DNA of 64,000 nucleotides from DASSKP01 sp035695045. Lineage in GTDB: Bacteria; Actinomycetota; Actinomycetes; JAFAQI01. The position numbers and the translations under genes are program-made. The number at the start of each line of letters is the position of its first letter. Positions within the stretch are counted from its first letter, which is position 1. Shown one piece after another: positions 37,329-46,705 of this stretch. Where the stretch lies: the NCBI GenBank assembly GCA_035695045.1, contig DASSEX010000030.1, positions 62,001-126,000 on the forward strand, written 5' to 3'. The notes under the pieces were generated by a model that worked only from the letters and a program-made list of their open reading frames with translations, was not told the DNA's origin and searched no databases.

Positions 37329-37757
37329 TCAGCTGGACGTGAAGCGGAACGGCTTGGGCGGAGCCCCGAGCTCGGCGCGCGGGCAGTCGTCGAGGGTCAG
37401 GCCGCCGTACTGAAAGGCCTCGTTGCACAGCGACGCGACCGTCCACCCCGCCTGGGTTCCGAAGCCCGTGACCGTCACGCGGTAGACGGTGATGTCGTAG
37501 CGAGTGGGCGTGCCATAGGCAACCTGGAGCGAGCCGATCAGGTTCGCCGGCTCCGCGGAGTCGAGCGGTCGGTCGAAGCGGCGCCAGACGGTCGGCTCGG
37601 CGAGCCAGCATCCCCCGGCGCGGGCGTCGTGCAGGGCGAGCTCCTGCAGGATGAGTCGCGCGGCCTCTTCCTGGATGATCGCGGCGGGTCGAATGACCTC
37701 TGTGACCGACCCCTCGTCCCCCGCAGCTTCGCTCACGAGCAGCTCGAGCACGTCCAC
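37329..37757 (-). CDS. Conserved hypothetical protein
   Basis: 142 residues, no signal peptide or membrane segment. A helical N-terminal third (VIRPAAIIQEEAARLILQELALHDARAGGCW) precedes a beta-rich domain (YDITVYRVTVTGFGTQAGWTVASLCNEAFQYGGLTLDDCP). I do not recognise the family. GTG 37757 has AAGG about eight bases upstream. It lies 55 bases downstream of the propeller gene start and is the nearest gene to the tRNA. Confidence 0.6.
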   Translation of the reverse strand: MDVLELLVSEAAGDEGSVTEVIRPAAIIQEEAARLILQELALHDARAGGCWLAEPTVWRRFDRPLDSAEPANLIGSLQVAYGTPTRYDITVYRVTVTGFGTQAGWTVASLCNEAFQYGGLTLDDCPRAELGAPPKPFRFTSS

Positions 37758-37929
37758 GATGTCACCTTCGTCCGCTTGCGGTTAACTACCGTCACCACAG
37801 CATCGGCGGGCTATCCGGTGGACTTCACGGCAGGGCCAAGAATGGCCACCACTTGTACCCGAACCGCCCACTGGGGACCAGGTCTCCTAGTCCGAAAGGC
37901 CTAGTCATGCGGGTGGGATCGCGGGGAGA

Positions 37930-38005
37930 TGGAGCCGCCTGTCGGAATCGAACCGACGACCTATTCATTACGAGTGAATCGCTCTGCCGACTGAGCTAAG
38001 GCGGC
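37930..38005 (-). tRNA. tRNA-Thr (anticodon CGU), CCA encoded
   Basis: The reverse strand folds as a full cloverleaf: acceptor GCCGCCT/AGGCGGC, D arm, anticodon stem ATTCA/TGAAT with loop CTCGTAA (anticodon CGT, reading ACG threonine codons), T arm with GTTCGATTC, discriminator U and encoded CCA (37932-37930). 73 bases without CCA. It stands alone, between the hypothetical gene and the peptidase gene. Confidence 0.97.
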
Positions 38006-38080
38006 GTTCGCGCCACCCGAGCCCGCGGGCGGACGGGCGGCGCGTCCGCGGGCAATGCTAGCGGACCTGCACGCGCGAGG

Positions 38081-39631
38081 TCAGCCGCAGCGCAGCCCGT
38101 CACGCGGCGCGACCGCGTCGTTCAGGTAGCGGTTGACCGCAGTGCCGATGCAGGCGTTGCCCCGCGCATAGGCGGTGTGCCCGTCGCCGTTGTAGGTCAC
38201 GAGGACGCCGCTGGACAGCTGCCGGGCGAGTGCCTGGGCCCACACGTAGGGAGTCGCGGGATCGCGGGTGGTGCCGATCACCACGATCGGCGGAGCCCCC
38301 GGAGCCGTCACGGCGTGCGCCTGCTCCACCGGCGGCACGCGCCAGAAGGCGCAGGGAAGCGAGCCGTAGGCGATCGCCGTCCCGAAGTGCGGCGCCACCT
38401 TGGCGAACGACCGCGCAGCGGCGTCGAAGGCCGCCACACTTCGCGGCGACGGGCGGTCGATGCAGTTGATCGCGAGGTTGCTCTCGACGAGGTTGTCGTA
38501 GCTGCCGTCGGCGTTGCGGTCGGTCAGCGCGTCGGAGAACTGCAGGAGATAGGCGCCACTGCCGTTCTTCGCCTGCCGAAGCGCCGACTCCAACGGCGAC
38601 CAGTACGACGGCGAGTAGAGACCGAGCGCAAGACCTTCGAAGAACTCTCCCGGTCCGAGCGAGCGGCTCCCGACCGGCAGCGGGTGCTGGTCGATGCGCG
38701 CGGACAGGTCGTCCAGCCCCTTCTCGGCGGCAGACAGCGATGAGCCGAGGGGGCACGACCCCGAGTCGGCACAGTGCGTGAGGAAGTCGCGCAGGTCGGT
38801 CTCGAAGCCGATCGCTTGCACGCGGTTCTCCGCGACGGTCGGCTGGCTCGGGTCCAGTGCACCGTCGAGCACCATCGCGCGGATGCGGTGCGGGAAGAGC
38901 TGCGCATACTTCGCACCGAGATAGGTGCCGTACGACGCGCCGTAGTAGGTCAGCTTCGCGTCACCGAGTGCGGCCCGCAGAACATCCATGTCGCGAGCGG
39001 CGTCGATCGTGCCGACGTGGGAGAGGTAGTCGTGGTTGCGCGCGAAGCAGTCATCAGCGAACCGCCGGCTGGCTGCGACGAGTGCAGCGTGCTCCCCGGG
39101 ATTGTCGGGCGTCGGGTCAACGTGGATGAACGCGTCGAGCTGCGCCGACGTCACGCAGCGAATGGGCCGTGAGGCGCCGACGCCGCGCGGGTCGAAGGAA
39201 ACCAGGTCGAAGTGCGTCGTCACGCCGGAGAACGAGTCCGCCGCACCACGCTCGTAGCCGATGCCGGAAGCCCCGGGGCCTCCCGGGTTGATGATCAGCG
39301 CACCCTTGCGGCTCCCGAGCGCGGGCTTGCGGATGACCGCGATCCGCATGGTCGCGCCGGTCGGCTGCGAGTAGTCGACGGGCACGAGGAGCTTGGCGCA
39401 GCTGAAGCCACCGCCGCACGACGACCAGCTGAGGCGTTGCGCGTAGAAGCGGCGCAGCGCGCTCGCGGCCGCCGGTGAGCCGGGCGGCGCAGGCGTGGAC
39501 GAGACCGGCGTCGCGGAGGAAGACGATGCCGAAGACCGGGGACTCGGTGTGCCGGTCGCGCGCTGCGAACCACTGGACGTACATCCGGCGACCATGACGA
39601 TCGTGGCCGCAACGAGAGCTAACCGTCGGAT
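38081..39631 (-). CDS. Secreted alpha/beta-hydrolase, tripeptidyl-aminopeptidase-like lipoprotein
   Basis: 516 residues if started at ATC 39631. The signal IRRLALVAATIVMVAGC carries a lipobox (VAGC). Domain features: oxyanion block NPGGPGASGIGY, YDPRGVG equivalent SFDPRGVGAS, nucleophile elbow GASYGTYLG, catalytic Asp region TRDPATPY, and His in GDGHTAYARG, followed by the C-terminal Cys-containing cap of Streptomyces Tap/SlpD-type peptidases. The only canonical start in frame, ATG 39595, would leave the lipobox at residues 2-5, useless for export. The stop is 71 bases from the tRNA. It overlaps the PSP1 gene end. Confidence 0.85.
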   Translation of the reverse strand: MRRLALVAATIVMVAGCTSSGSQRATGTPSPRSSASSSSATPVSSTPAPPGSPAAASALRRFYAQRLSWSSCGGGFSCAKLLVPVDYSQPTGATMRIAVIRKPALGSRKGALIINPGGPGASGIGYERGAADSFSGVTTHFDLVSFDPRGVGASRPIRCVTSAQLDAFIHVDPTPDNPGEHAALVAASRRFADDCFARNHDYLSHVGTIDAARDMDVLRAALGDAKLTYYGASYGTYLGAKYAQLFPHRIRAMVLDGALDPSQPTVAENRVQAIGFETDLRDFLTHCADSGSCPLGSSLSAAEKGLDDLSARIDQHPLPVGSRSLGPGEFFEGLALGLYSPSYWSPLESALRQAKNGSGAYLLQFSDALTDRNADGSYDNLVESNLAINCIDRPSPRSVAAFDAAARSFAKVAPHFGTAIAYGSLPCAFWRVPPVEQAHAVTAPGAPPIVVIGTTRDPATPYVWAQALARQLSSGVLVTYNGDGHTAYARGNACIGTAVNRYLNDAVAPRDGLRCG

Positions 39632-40485
39632 GGCGCAGCCTCCTCGGCGGTGGGACGGGCGCCACTGGCTACGGCGTCGTCATAGGACTTGCGAGGCGAG
39701 CAGACTGCCGCCTTCGAGCATCGACACGTCTGACCGCTCGCCGCGAGCCGGACGACCACCGAGTCGCTCGGGACGTTGTGACCGATCACCCGGCCCTCTC
39801 CCTCGGGCGTCTCGACCGTGCTGCCAACCCTCGGCGCGTCGGCCTTGAACTCCTGGTAGAGCGGGTGCTCGTACTTCAGACAGCAGAGCAACCGCCCGCA
39901 CGCTCCGGAGATCTTCAAGGGGTTGACGGGAAGATCCTGGTCCTTGGCCATCCGGACACTGACCGGTTCGAAATCCTTGAGGAACGTCGCGCAGCACAGG
40001 TCCCGACCGCACGGGCCGATCCCGCCCTGCACCCGCGCCTCGTCCCGCGCAGCAAGCTGCCGAAGCTCCACCTTCACGTCGAGAGTGCGCGACATGTCCC
40101 GGACGAGATCCCGGAAGTCGACGCGGTGCGGCGCCGAGAAGTAGACGATGATCCGGCGCGGCTCGCCGCGGTCGAGGTAGTCGACACCGACAACCTTCAT
40201 CGGAAGGTCGTGTTGCCGGATCAGCCGTTTCGCCGCGACCCTTGCCTCCGCGCGCCGTCTCCGGTTGCGCTCATCGCGCTCGAGGTCCTGCGGCGTGGCG
40301 ATGCCTGCCAGTTGAGGCAGGCCGCCGATGTCATCGTCGGTGAAAGCGGGAGCCCACACACATTCCGCGACCTCGGTGCCGTCGTCGGTCGGGATCAGCA
40401 CCTTGTCCCCGACCCGCGGAGAGTGCGCGCCGGGGTCGAGGTAGTAGAGCCGGCCGTATCGCTCGAAGCTCACGGCCATGACCAT
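39619..40485 (-). CDS. PSP1/YaaT-like regulatory iron-sulfur or zinc protein
   Basis: 288 residues. The PSP1 core is complete: RYGRLYYLDPG.., then VDFRDLVRDMSRTLDVKVELRQLAARDEARVQGGIGPCGRDLCCATFL, and ISGACGRLLCCLKYEHPLY, with two CC pairs that bind metal in YaaT. The C-terminal tail adds TCRCSKAAVCS. In Bacillus YaaT belongs to a Y-complex that affects RNA processing and phosphorelay; in actinobacteria the role is open. The start is uncertain (ATG 40485, 40479 or GTG 40491). It follows holB by 49 bases. Confidence 0.85.
   Translation of the reverse strand: MVMAVSFERYGRLYYLDPGAHSPRVGDKVLIPTDDGTEVAECVWAPAFTDDDIGGLPQLAGIATPQDLERDERNRRRRAEARVAAKRLIRQHDLPMKVVGVDYLDRGEPRRIIVYFSAPHRVDFRDLVRDMSRTLDVKVELRQLAARDEARVQGGIGPCGRDLCCATFLKDFEPVSVRMAKDQDLPVNPLKISGACGRLLCCLKYEHPLYQEFKADAPRVGSTVETPEGEGRVIGHNVPSDSVVVRLAASGQTCRCSKAAVCSPRKSYDDAVASGARPTAEEAAPSDG
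39629..39644 (-). promoter_or_regulatory. Shine-Dalgarno with candidate ATC start
   Basis: AGGAGG (39644-39639), seven bases, then ATC (39631-39629). No ATG, GTG, TTG or CTG occurs in this frame between the upstream in-frame stop and ATG 39595. Conclusion is inferred. Confidence 0.5.
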
Positions 40486-40534
40486 GCCCACGCCGGAAGC
40501 GTACGGCGTCCAGCGCCTCAGAAGGATCCGGACG

Positions 40535-41698
40535 TCAGCCCTGATGCAGCGCGACCGCCATCGACTCGACGGCCAGCAACGGCGCGACGTTGGTGTCGAT
40601 GGCCTCCCGGCACGCGAGGATGGCCTCGATCCGCCGCAGCGTCGACTCCGGCGTCGATGACTCCGCCAGCCGGTGCAGCGCACGTTGCAGATCGCCGTTG
40701 AGCAGCTCGACGTCGGCGCCCAGCTGCAGCATGAGCACATCGCGGTAGAACGCGGCGAGATCGAGCAGTGCCCGGTCGAGCGCGTCGCGCTGGGTGCGGG
40801 TGGCGCGCGAGCGTTGCCGCTTCTCGAGATCCGAGAGCGCTCCGGCGACCCCCCGCGGCCGCGTCTTCCCACGACCGCCGACGTCCCCGAGCGCCTCCTT
40901 CAGCGCGGTCGTCTCGGACGCGTCGAGCGACTCCGTGATGGCGCCCGCCTCTTCGCGGGCGGCGTCGACGAGGTTGGCGGCGGCCGTGAAGCACGCGGCG
41001 ACGGTGGTCACCTGACCGGGCAGCTCCAGCACATCGCGGCGGCGCCGACGCGCGTCCTCGTCGACGGCCAGCCGCCGCGCTCGTCCGACGTGCGCCTGCG
41101 CCGCTCGGGCGGCGAACGCGGCAACCGAGCGCTCGACACCTTCACGCTCGAGGTAGTCGGCGACGTCGTCGTACGGCGGAATGCGCAGCGAGACCAGCCG
41201 GCATCGCGACCGGATGGTCGGGAGCAGGTCCTCCGACGACGGCGCGCACAGCAGCCAGACCGCTCGCGGGGGCGGCTCCTCGATCGCCTTCAACAGCGCG
41301 TTAAGCGCCTGCTCGGTGAAACGATCGGCGTCTTCCACGATCGTCACCTGCCAGCGGCCCTGCGTCGGCGCGAGCGCCGAGCGCGTCACCAGCTGCCGGG
41401 TCTCGGCCACGCCGTAGGACAGGCCCGCCGGCGTGACGATCTCGACGTCCGCGTGTGCACCCGACAGCGCGGTGTGGCATTCGTGACACCCGCCGCAGCC
41501 TCCGGTGCGGCACTGCAGTGCAGCCGCGAACGCGCGCGCCGCAACCGACCGGCCCGAACCGGGGGGGCCGGTGAACAACCACGCGTGCGTCATGCCGGCG
41601 CCGGCATCACCCTCGACGACCGACGCCGCAGCCCGCGACGCTTCGGTCAGCAGCGCGACGACCTCCGGCTGTCCGATGAGAGCGTCGAAGACCGTCAT
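40535..41698 (-). CDS. holB: DNA polymerase III delta-prime subunit
   Basis: Part of the clamp loader. 387 residues. N-terminal AAA+ module with Walker A-like TGPPGSGRS, zinc module CRTGGCGGCHECH (about 68-82), VTIVEDADRFTEQALNALLKAIEEPP, and sensor region PTIRSRCRLVSLR. The C-terminal third is helical (collar). The ATG start overlaps the thymidylate kinase stop (ATGA). Gene order tmk-holB-PSP1 is conserved in Gram-positive bacteria. Confidence 0.93.
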   Translation of the reverse strand: MTVFDALIGQPEVVALLTEASRAAASVVEGDAGAGMTHAWLFTGPPGSGRSVAARAFAAALQCRTGGCGGCHECHTALSGAHADVEIVTPAGLSYGVAETRQLVTRSALAPTQGRWQVTIVEDADRFTEQALNALLKAIEEPPPRAVWLLCAPSSEDLLPTIRSRCRLVSLRIPPYDDVADYLEREGVERSVAAFAARAAQAHVGRARRLAVDEDARRRRRDVLELPGQVTTVAACFTAAANLVDAAREEAGAITESLDASETTALKEALGDVGGRGKTRPRGVAGALSDLEKRQRSRATRTQRDALDRALLDLAAFYRDVLMLQLGADVELLNGDLQRALHRLAESSTPESTLRRIEAILACREAIDTNVAPLLAVESMAVALHQG

Positions 41699-43674
41699 CG
41701 TGGTGCCTCGGCCAACGGCATGGTCATCGCGCGCGACGCCGGAAGGTCGGGGAGCCGCCGCAACACCTCGTCGAGAATCTCGGCGTAGACCTGCTCGGGA
41801 CCTTCCGAGGCATCGACCACGAGATAGCGGCTGCTGTTGCGACGCGCACGGTCCAGGAAAGTCGCGCGGACGCGCCGATGGAACGCCAGCGTCTCGGCCT
41901 CGAGCCGGTCGCCGGGGCCGGTCGCGCGCGCCAAACCGTCGGCAGGGTCCACGTCCAGCAGGATCGTGAGATCGGCAACCAGTCCCGACGTCGCCCAGCG
42001 CGACAACCGCCGGATCTCGTGCTCCGGGAGCCCGCGGCCACCGGCCTGGTAGGCAACGGAGGAGTCGATATAGCGGTCGCTGATGACGACAGCACCGCGT
42101 TGCAGTGCCGGTCGCACGATCTCCGCGACGTGCTGGGCGCGGTCGGCGGCGTACAGCAGCGCCTCGGTGCGCGCATCGAGATGCGTGTTGCCGCGGTCGA
42201 GCAACACCTGGCGCAGACCCTGTCCGATGGTCGTCGCGCCCGGCTCGAAGGTGAGCACGACCTCGTAACCACGGCTCTCGATCGCCTCGGCGAGGCGGCG
42301 CGCCTGTGTCGACTTCCCGGCGCCCTCGCCTCCCTCCAACACGATGAACCGTCCGGCGTCGGTCCCGCGGCCGGTCTCGGGCGGAGTCCGGCGGAGCGCG
42401 GCGAGCAGGTCCGCACGGAGAGGCACGTCCGGCCGGTCGTCCATCATCCGCAGACAGACCCGTCCGACGACGAGCGCGATCAGGCCACCGGTGAACATCG
42501 TGATGGTCACGCCGTCGAGTCGCAGGTCGGTCGCGCCGAGGCCGACGGAGTGCTGGCCGATCAGACCGGCGATGAAAGGCGCCGCGACGACAACGGCGAG
42601 CAGCATCAGTCGCATCAGGTTGTAGATGAAGGCGAACGTCCGGGCGCGCATGTCATCGCTGACCTCGAGGCCGATGAGCGTGATGCCGGTGACCCAGACC
42701 ACACCGGCGAACGCGCCCATGAGCCAGGTCCAGACGATCGCCAGCAGCAGGTTGGGCATGAGGGCGTCCAGTGACAACGACACACCCGCAGCCATGATCG
42801 CGAGGCCCATGACCCGGCGCCGTGAGACGACGCGGGTCAGCAGCGGACCGGCGAGCATGCCGGAGGCCAAGCCGATGAAGATGGTCGCAAAGAGGATGCC
42901 GTAGCCGGCGCCGCCGCCGTTCAGATCGACGACGAAGCGCGGGGACAACCCGATCGCCGCGGCGCCGGCGGCGACCGCCCCGAGGATGCCGATCACGAGT
43001 CCGCGCAACCACTTCGAGGAGCCGATGAACTTCCAGCCGTCGACGATCGTCTGCCACGTGCTGATGCGCTCCCCCGCGGCACCGGTCGACGGCCGGGCGC
43101 TGGAGATCTCGCGCAGCGTGAACACCGTCACGGCGGAGAAGAGGAAGGTCGCCGCGTCGAAGTAGAGAGCGAGGTCGATCTGGTTGCTGCGGAAGTGCGG
43201 GATCGCGGCACCCAGTGCATGGCTGACCTCTGCCAGCAGGGCGAACAGCGTCCCGGCGACGGCTGCCGAGCCGTATGTGGTGATGAGGCTCAGCCGGTTC
43301 GCCGACTCGAGGTGCGTCGCCGGCACGAGGTTGGGGACGCTTGCCTCCTTCGCCGGGATCCAGAACAGCGAGAGCGACTCGATGAGGAAGGAGGCGATGA
43401 GCAGCCACCACAGCGAGTGCGCGATCGGGATCGATGCGTAGAGGGCGAACCGCAGCACGTCGGCCACGACCATCGTGTAGCGGCGGTTGAAACGGTCACC
43501 CCAGGCGCCCGCGAACGGGCCGATCACCAGCGCAGGAGCCAGCCGAACCGCGATGACACTGGCGACCGCGTACAGGCCGGACGAGTAGCCGGTTTCCAGA
43601 TCGGTCGCCAGCTTGGTCGTGGCGACGAAACCGAGCCAGTCGCCCAGGCTCGACAGGGACAGCGCGATCCACAA
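41695..43674 (-). CDS. tmk: MFS transporter-like/thymidylate kinase fusion
   Basis: 659 residues from TTG 43674. Residues about 1-415 are an MFS-like membrane region with some 12 helices (GDRFNRRYTMVVADVLRF is the loop 2-3 motif). Residues 442-659 are a full dTMP kinase: P-loop EGGEGAGKST, DRYIDSSVAYQ, LLDVDPADGLAR and LID arginines. The kinase makes dTDP; why it is tethered to an MFS domain in actinobacteria is unknown. The MFS homology (FRSFRRLW) begins before the TTG, and no ATG/GTG/TTG lies upstream in frame before topA, so the real start may be non-canonical (ATT 43797 has GGGAG at six bases). Confidence 0.9.
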   Translation of the reverse strand: MWIALSLSSLGDWLGFVATTKLATDLETGYSSGLYAVASVIAVRLAPALVIGPFAGAWGDRFNRRYTMVVADVLRFALYASIPIAHSLWWLLIASFLIESLSLFWIPAKEASVPNLVPATHLESANRLSLITTYGSAAVAGTLFALLAEVSHALGAAIPHFRSNQIDLALYFDAATFLFSAVTVFTLREISSARPSTGAAGERISTWQTIVDGWKFIGSSKWLRGLVIGILGAVAAGAAAIGLSPRFVVDLNGGGAGYGILFATIFIGLASGMLAGPLLTRVVSRRRVMGLAIMAAGVSLSLDALMPNLLLAIVWTWLMGAFAGVVWVTGITLIGLEVSDDMRARTFAFIYNLMRLMLLAVVVAAPFIAGLIGQHSVGLGATDLRLDGVTITMFTGGLIALVVGRVCLRMMDDRPDVPLRADLLAALRRTPPETGRGTDAGRFIVLEGGEGAGKSTQARRLAEAIESRGYEVVLTFEPGATTIGQGLRQVLLDRGNTHLDARTEALLYAADRAQHVAEIVRPALQRGAVVISDRYIDSSVAYQAGGRGLPEHEIRRLSRWATSGLVADLTILLDVDPADGLARATGPGDRLEAETLAFHRRVRATFLDRARRNSSRYLVVDASEGPEQVYAEILDEVLRRLPDLPASRAMTMPLAEAPR

Positions 43675-43898
43675 CCGCCGGAACGAACGGAAGCCGAGGA
43701 CGTTGCGGACCTCGTGCTCGTCCGGAGGTGTGTGCGCGACGTCCGAGAGGCCGCGAACATGTGCCCCCGGCGAGTGCGCTCGGCGGTAACGCGGAATCGT
43801 CGGCTCCCGTCTCGGCTGGCCGGGCTCCTGCCCCCGCCACTGTATCGAGCAGCAGCACGAGAAACGTCCGCTCTCGGCAGCCCGTGGAGAGCGGTCTG

Positions 43899-46640
43899 TC
43901 AGCTCTTCCGGGGGCGCGTCGTCGACTTCCTGGCAGTCGTCTTCTTGGCAGCGGTCTTCTTCCGCGGGGCCGCCTTCTTCCGCGGAGCGGCGGGACCTTT
44001 CGCGCGGCGCTCGGCGAGCAGCTCGCTCGCCCGGTCGATCGTGATCTCCTCGATGCTGTCGCCCTTGCGAAGGCTCGCGTTGGTCTCGCCGTCGGTGACG
44101 TACGGGCCGAACCGGCCTTCCTTGACGACGACCGGCTTGTTCGTCGCGGGATCGTTGCCCAGCTCACGCAAAGGCGCCGCTGCCGCCGTACGACGACCCC
44201 GGGTCTTCGGCTGCGCCAGCAAAGCCAAGGCCTCGTCGAGAGACACGGTGAACAGCTGCTCTTCGTTCTCGAGCGACCGCGACTCGGTGCCGCGCTTGAC
44301 GTAGGGCCCGTAGCGGCCGTTCTGCGCGGTGATCTCCTCGCCGTTGGCCGGGTCCACCCCGAGCACGCGGGGCAGCGACAGCAGCCGAACCGCGTCGTCG
44401 AGCGAGACGGTGTCGAGCTCCATCGTCTTGAACAGCGAAGCCGTGCGCGCGTCTCCGCCGTCGAGCGGTTGCGTCGTGACGTACGGGCCGTAGCGGCCGC
44501 CCCGCGCGACGATCGGCTCGCCGGTCTCCGGATGCTGACCGAGCAAGCGCTCGTCGCTCTGCTTCTCCAGCAGGGCGACCGCCTTCTCGACGGTCAGCTC
44601 GTCAGGCGGCAGGTCGTCGGGGACGCTGGCGCGCGATGACTCACCGCCGTCCGGCCCCTTCTGCACGTACGGCCCGTAGCGACCGACGCGCACGACGATC
44701 GGCTGGCCGTCCTCGGCCGAGCCGATCGGGATCGAGTTGACCTCGCGGGCATCGATCTCACCGAGGCGGTGATGCACGAGGTCGCGCAGGCCCTCGCCGT
44801 CCGGCGTCGGCTCGCCGCCGCTTCCGGCGTCGCCGAAGTAGAAGTTGGTCAGCCACGACACCCGATCTCGCTGACCGGCGGCGATGCCGTCGAGGTCGTC
44901 CTCCATCTCGGCGGTGAAGCGGTAGTCCACGAGGCGACCGAAGTGCTGTTCGAGGAGACCGATCACCGCGAACGCCGTGAACGACGGCACCAGCGCAGTG
45001 CCGCGCTTGAACACGTAACCGCGGTCCTGGATCGTGCCGAGAATCGACGCGTAGGTCGACGGCCTGCCGATGCCGAGCTCCTCGAGAGCCTTCACCAGGC
45101 TCGCCTCGGTGTACCGCGCCGGTGGGTTGGTGGCGTGCGACTGCGGCTCGATGCCGGCCGCGTCGAGGCTCTGGCCTTCGCGCACCTGCGGCAGTCGTCG
45201 CTCGCGGTCGTCACGGTCGGACTGCTCGTCGTCGGTCTCTTCCACGTAGGCGCGCAGGAAGCCGGGGAAGCTGATGACCTTTCCGCTCGCCCCGAACTCC
45301 GCCACTTCCCCCGTGCTGCTGCTGCCGGACACCCGAACGCTGACCGAGTGTCCGGTCGCGTCCGCCATCTGCGAGGCGACCGTCCGCTGCCAGATCAGCT
45401 CGTACAGGCGGTATTCGTCCGTGCCCAGCTCGCCGCGCACGTCGCGTGGCGTCCGGAAACGATCGCCTGCCGGCCGGATCGCCTCATGTGCCTCTTGCGC
45501 GTTCTTCACCTTGCGCTCATAGCGACGCGGCTGGTCCGGCACGTACTCGGCGCCGTACAGCTCGCGCGCCTGGTCCCGGGCGGCGGTGAGCGCCGTCTCC
45601 GACAACGTCGTCGAGTCGGTCCGCATGTAGGTGATGTAGCCGTTCTCGTACAGCCGCTGCGCCAGCCGCATCGTGACCTGCGCCGAGAGCCGAAGCTTGC
45701 GACTGCCCTCCTGTTGCAGCGTGCTGGTGATGAACGGTGCGTAGGGCGACCGGCGATACGGACGCTGCTCGACACTGCTGACCGAGAAGCTGCTGTCGGC
45801 CAGCCGACCGGCAAGCGCACCCGCTGCGGAACCGTCGAGGTGTACGACGTCATTCGAGAGCTGGCCGGTCTCACCGAAGTCCCGGCCGGTCGCGATGCGC
45901 TTGCCGTCGAGCGAGACGAGCGTCGCGGCGAACGCGCGCGGCTCGCCTTCGGCGACCTCGGCATCGGGACCGACGTCGAACGTCGCCTCGAGATCCCAGT
46001 ACTCCGCGCTGCGGAACCGCATGCGGGCGCGCTCACGTTCGACGAGCAGCCGAGTAGCGACCGACTGCACCCGGCCCGCCGACAGCCGCGGCATGACCTT
46101 CTTCCACAACACCGGCGAGACCTCATAGCCGTACAGCCGGTCGAGCACCCGGCGCGTCTCCTGCGCGTCCACGAGTGCCCGGTTGATCTCGCGCGGGCTC
46201 TCCACCGCGTCACGGATCGCCTGCGGCGTGATCTCGTGGAACACCATCCGCCGGACCGGCACCTTCGGATTCAGCACCTCGAGCAGGTGCCACGCGATCG
46301 CTTCGCCCTCGCGATCCTCATCGGTCGCGAGCAGGAGCTCGTCGACCTCCTTGAGCGCCGCCTTCAGTTTGGCGACCTGCTGCTTCTTGTCCGGGTTGAC
46401 GACGTACAACGGCTCGAACTCGTGGTCGACGTCGACGCCCAGCCGCGCCCACGGCTCCTTCTTCTTGTCCGCGGGGATCTCCGCGCTGCTCTTCGGGAGG
46501 TCACGGATGTGCCCGATCGAGGACTCGACGACGTAATCCGGGCCGAGATAGCCGGCAATGGTGCGCGCCTTTGCCGGTGACTCCACGATGACGAGCCGGC
46601 GGCGTCCGCCGTCGGTGCTCGCCTCGCCGGTCCTGGCCAC
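43899..46640 (-). CDS. topA: DNA topoisomerase I
   Basis: Relaxes negative supercoils. 913 residues. TOPRIM domain LVIVESPAKARTI at the start, active-site Tyr in YITYMRTDS, then the actinobacterial C-terminal repeats, each with a G-R-Y/F-G-P-Y-V element (at least five: VGRYGPYVQ, GGRYGPYVT, NGRYGPYVK, EGRFGPYVT), and a Lys/Ala-rich tail (KKAAPRKKTAAKKTTARK) needed for processivity in mycobacteria. GTG 46640 has GGGAG four bases upstream. A longer frame up to 46979 overlaps the next gene and is not used. Confidence 0.96.
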   Translation of the reverse strand: MARTGEASTDGGRRRLVIVESPAKARTIAGYLGPDYVVESSIGHIRDLPKSSAEIPADKKKEPWARLGVDVDHEFEPLYVVNPDKKQQVAKLKAALKEVDELLLATDEDREGEAIAWHLLEVLNPKVPVRRMVFHEITPQAIRDAVESPREINRALVDAQETRRVLDRLYGYEVSPVLWKKVMPRLSAGRVQSVATRLLVERERARMRFRSAEYWDLEATFDVGPDAEVAEGEPRAFAATLVSLDGKRIATGRDFGETGQLSNDVVHLDGSAAGALAGRLADSSFSVSSVEQRPYRRSPYAPFITSTLQQEGSRKLRLSAQVTMRLAQRLYENGYITYMRTDSTTLSETALTAARDQARELYGAEYVPDQPRRYERKVKNAQEAHEAIRPAGDRFRTPRDVRGELGTDEYRLYELIWQRTVASQMADATGHSVSVRVSGSSSTGEVAEFGASGKVISFPGFLRAYVEETDDEQSDRDDRERRLPQVREGQSLDAAGIEPQSHATNPPARYTEASLVKALEELGIGRPSTYASILGTIQDRGYVFKRGTALVPSFTAFAVIGLLEQHFGRLVDYRFTAEMEDDLDGIAAGQRDRVSWLTNFYFGDAGSGGEPTPDGEGLRDLVHHRLGEIDAREVNSIPIGSAEDGQPIVVRVGRYGPYVQKGPDGGESSRASVPDDLPPDELTVEKAVALLEKQSDERLLGQHPETGEPIVARGGRYGPYVTTQPLDGGDARTASLFKTMELDTVSLDDAVRLLSLPRVLGVDPANGEEITAQNGRYGPYVKRGTESRSLENEEQLFTVSLDEALALLAQPKTRGRRTAAAAPLRELGNDPATNKPVVVKEGRFGPYVTDGETNASLRKGDSIEEITIDRASELLAERRAKGPAAPRKKAAPRKKTAAKKTTARKSTTRPRKS

Positions 46641-46705
46641 TCGTCTCCCTGTCCTGCGCTGTCGGCGTTGATCTCGCTGTGTCGGATGGTGCCGGATTGC
46701 TTCGG

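Noticed and set aside
43950..44750. Direct repeats suggesting a CRISPR or satellite array
   Set aside because: They are codons for the repeated GRYGPYV elements of topoisomerase I and differ between units.
44769..46580. 603-codon plus-strand frame opposite topA
   Set aside because: Antisense shadow of topoisomerase I, no recognisable domain.
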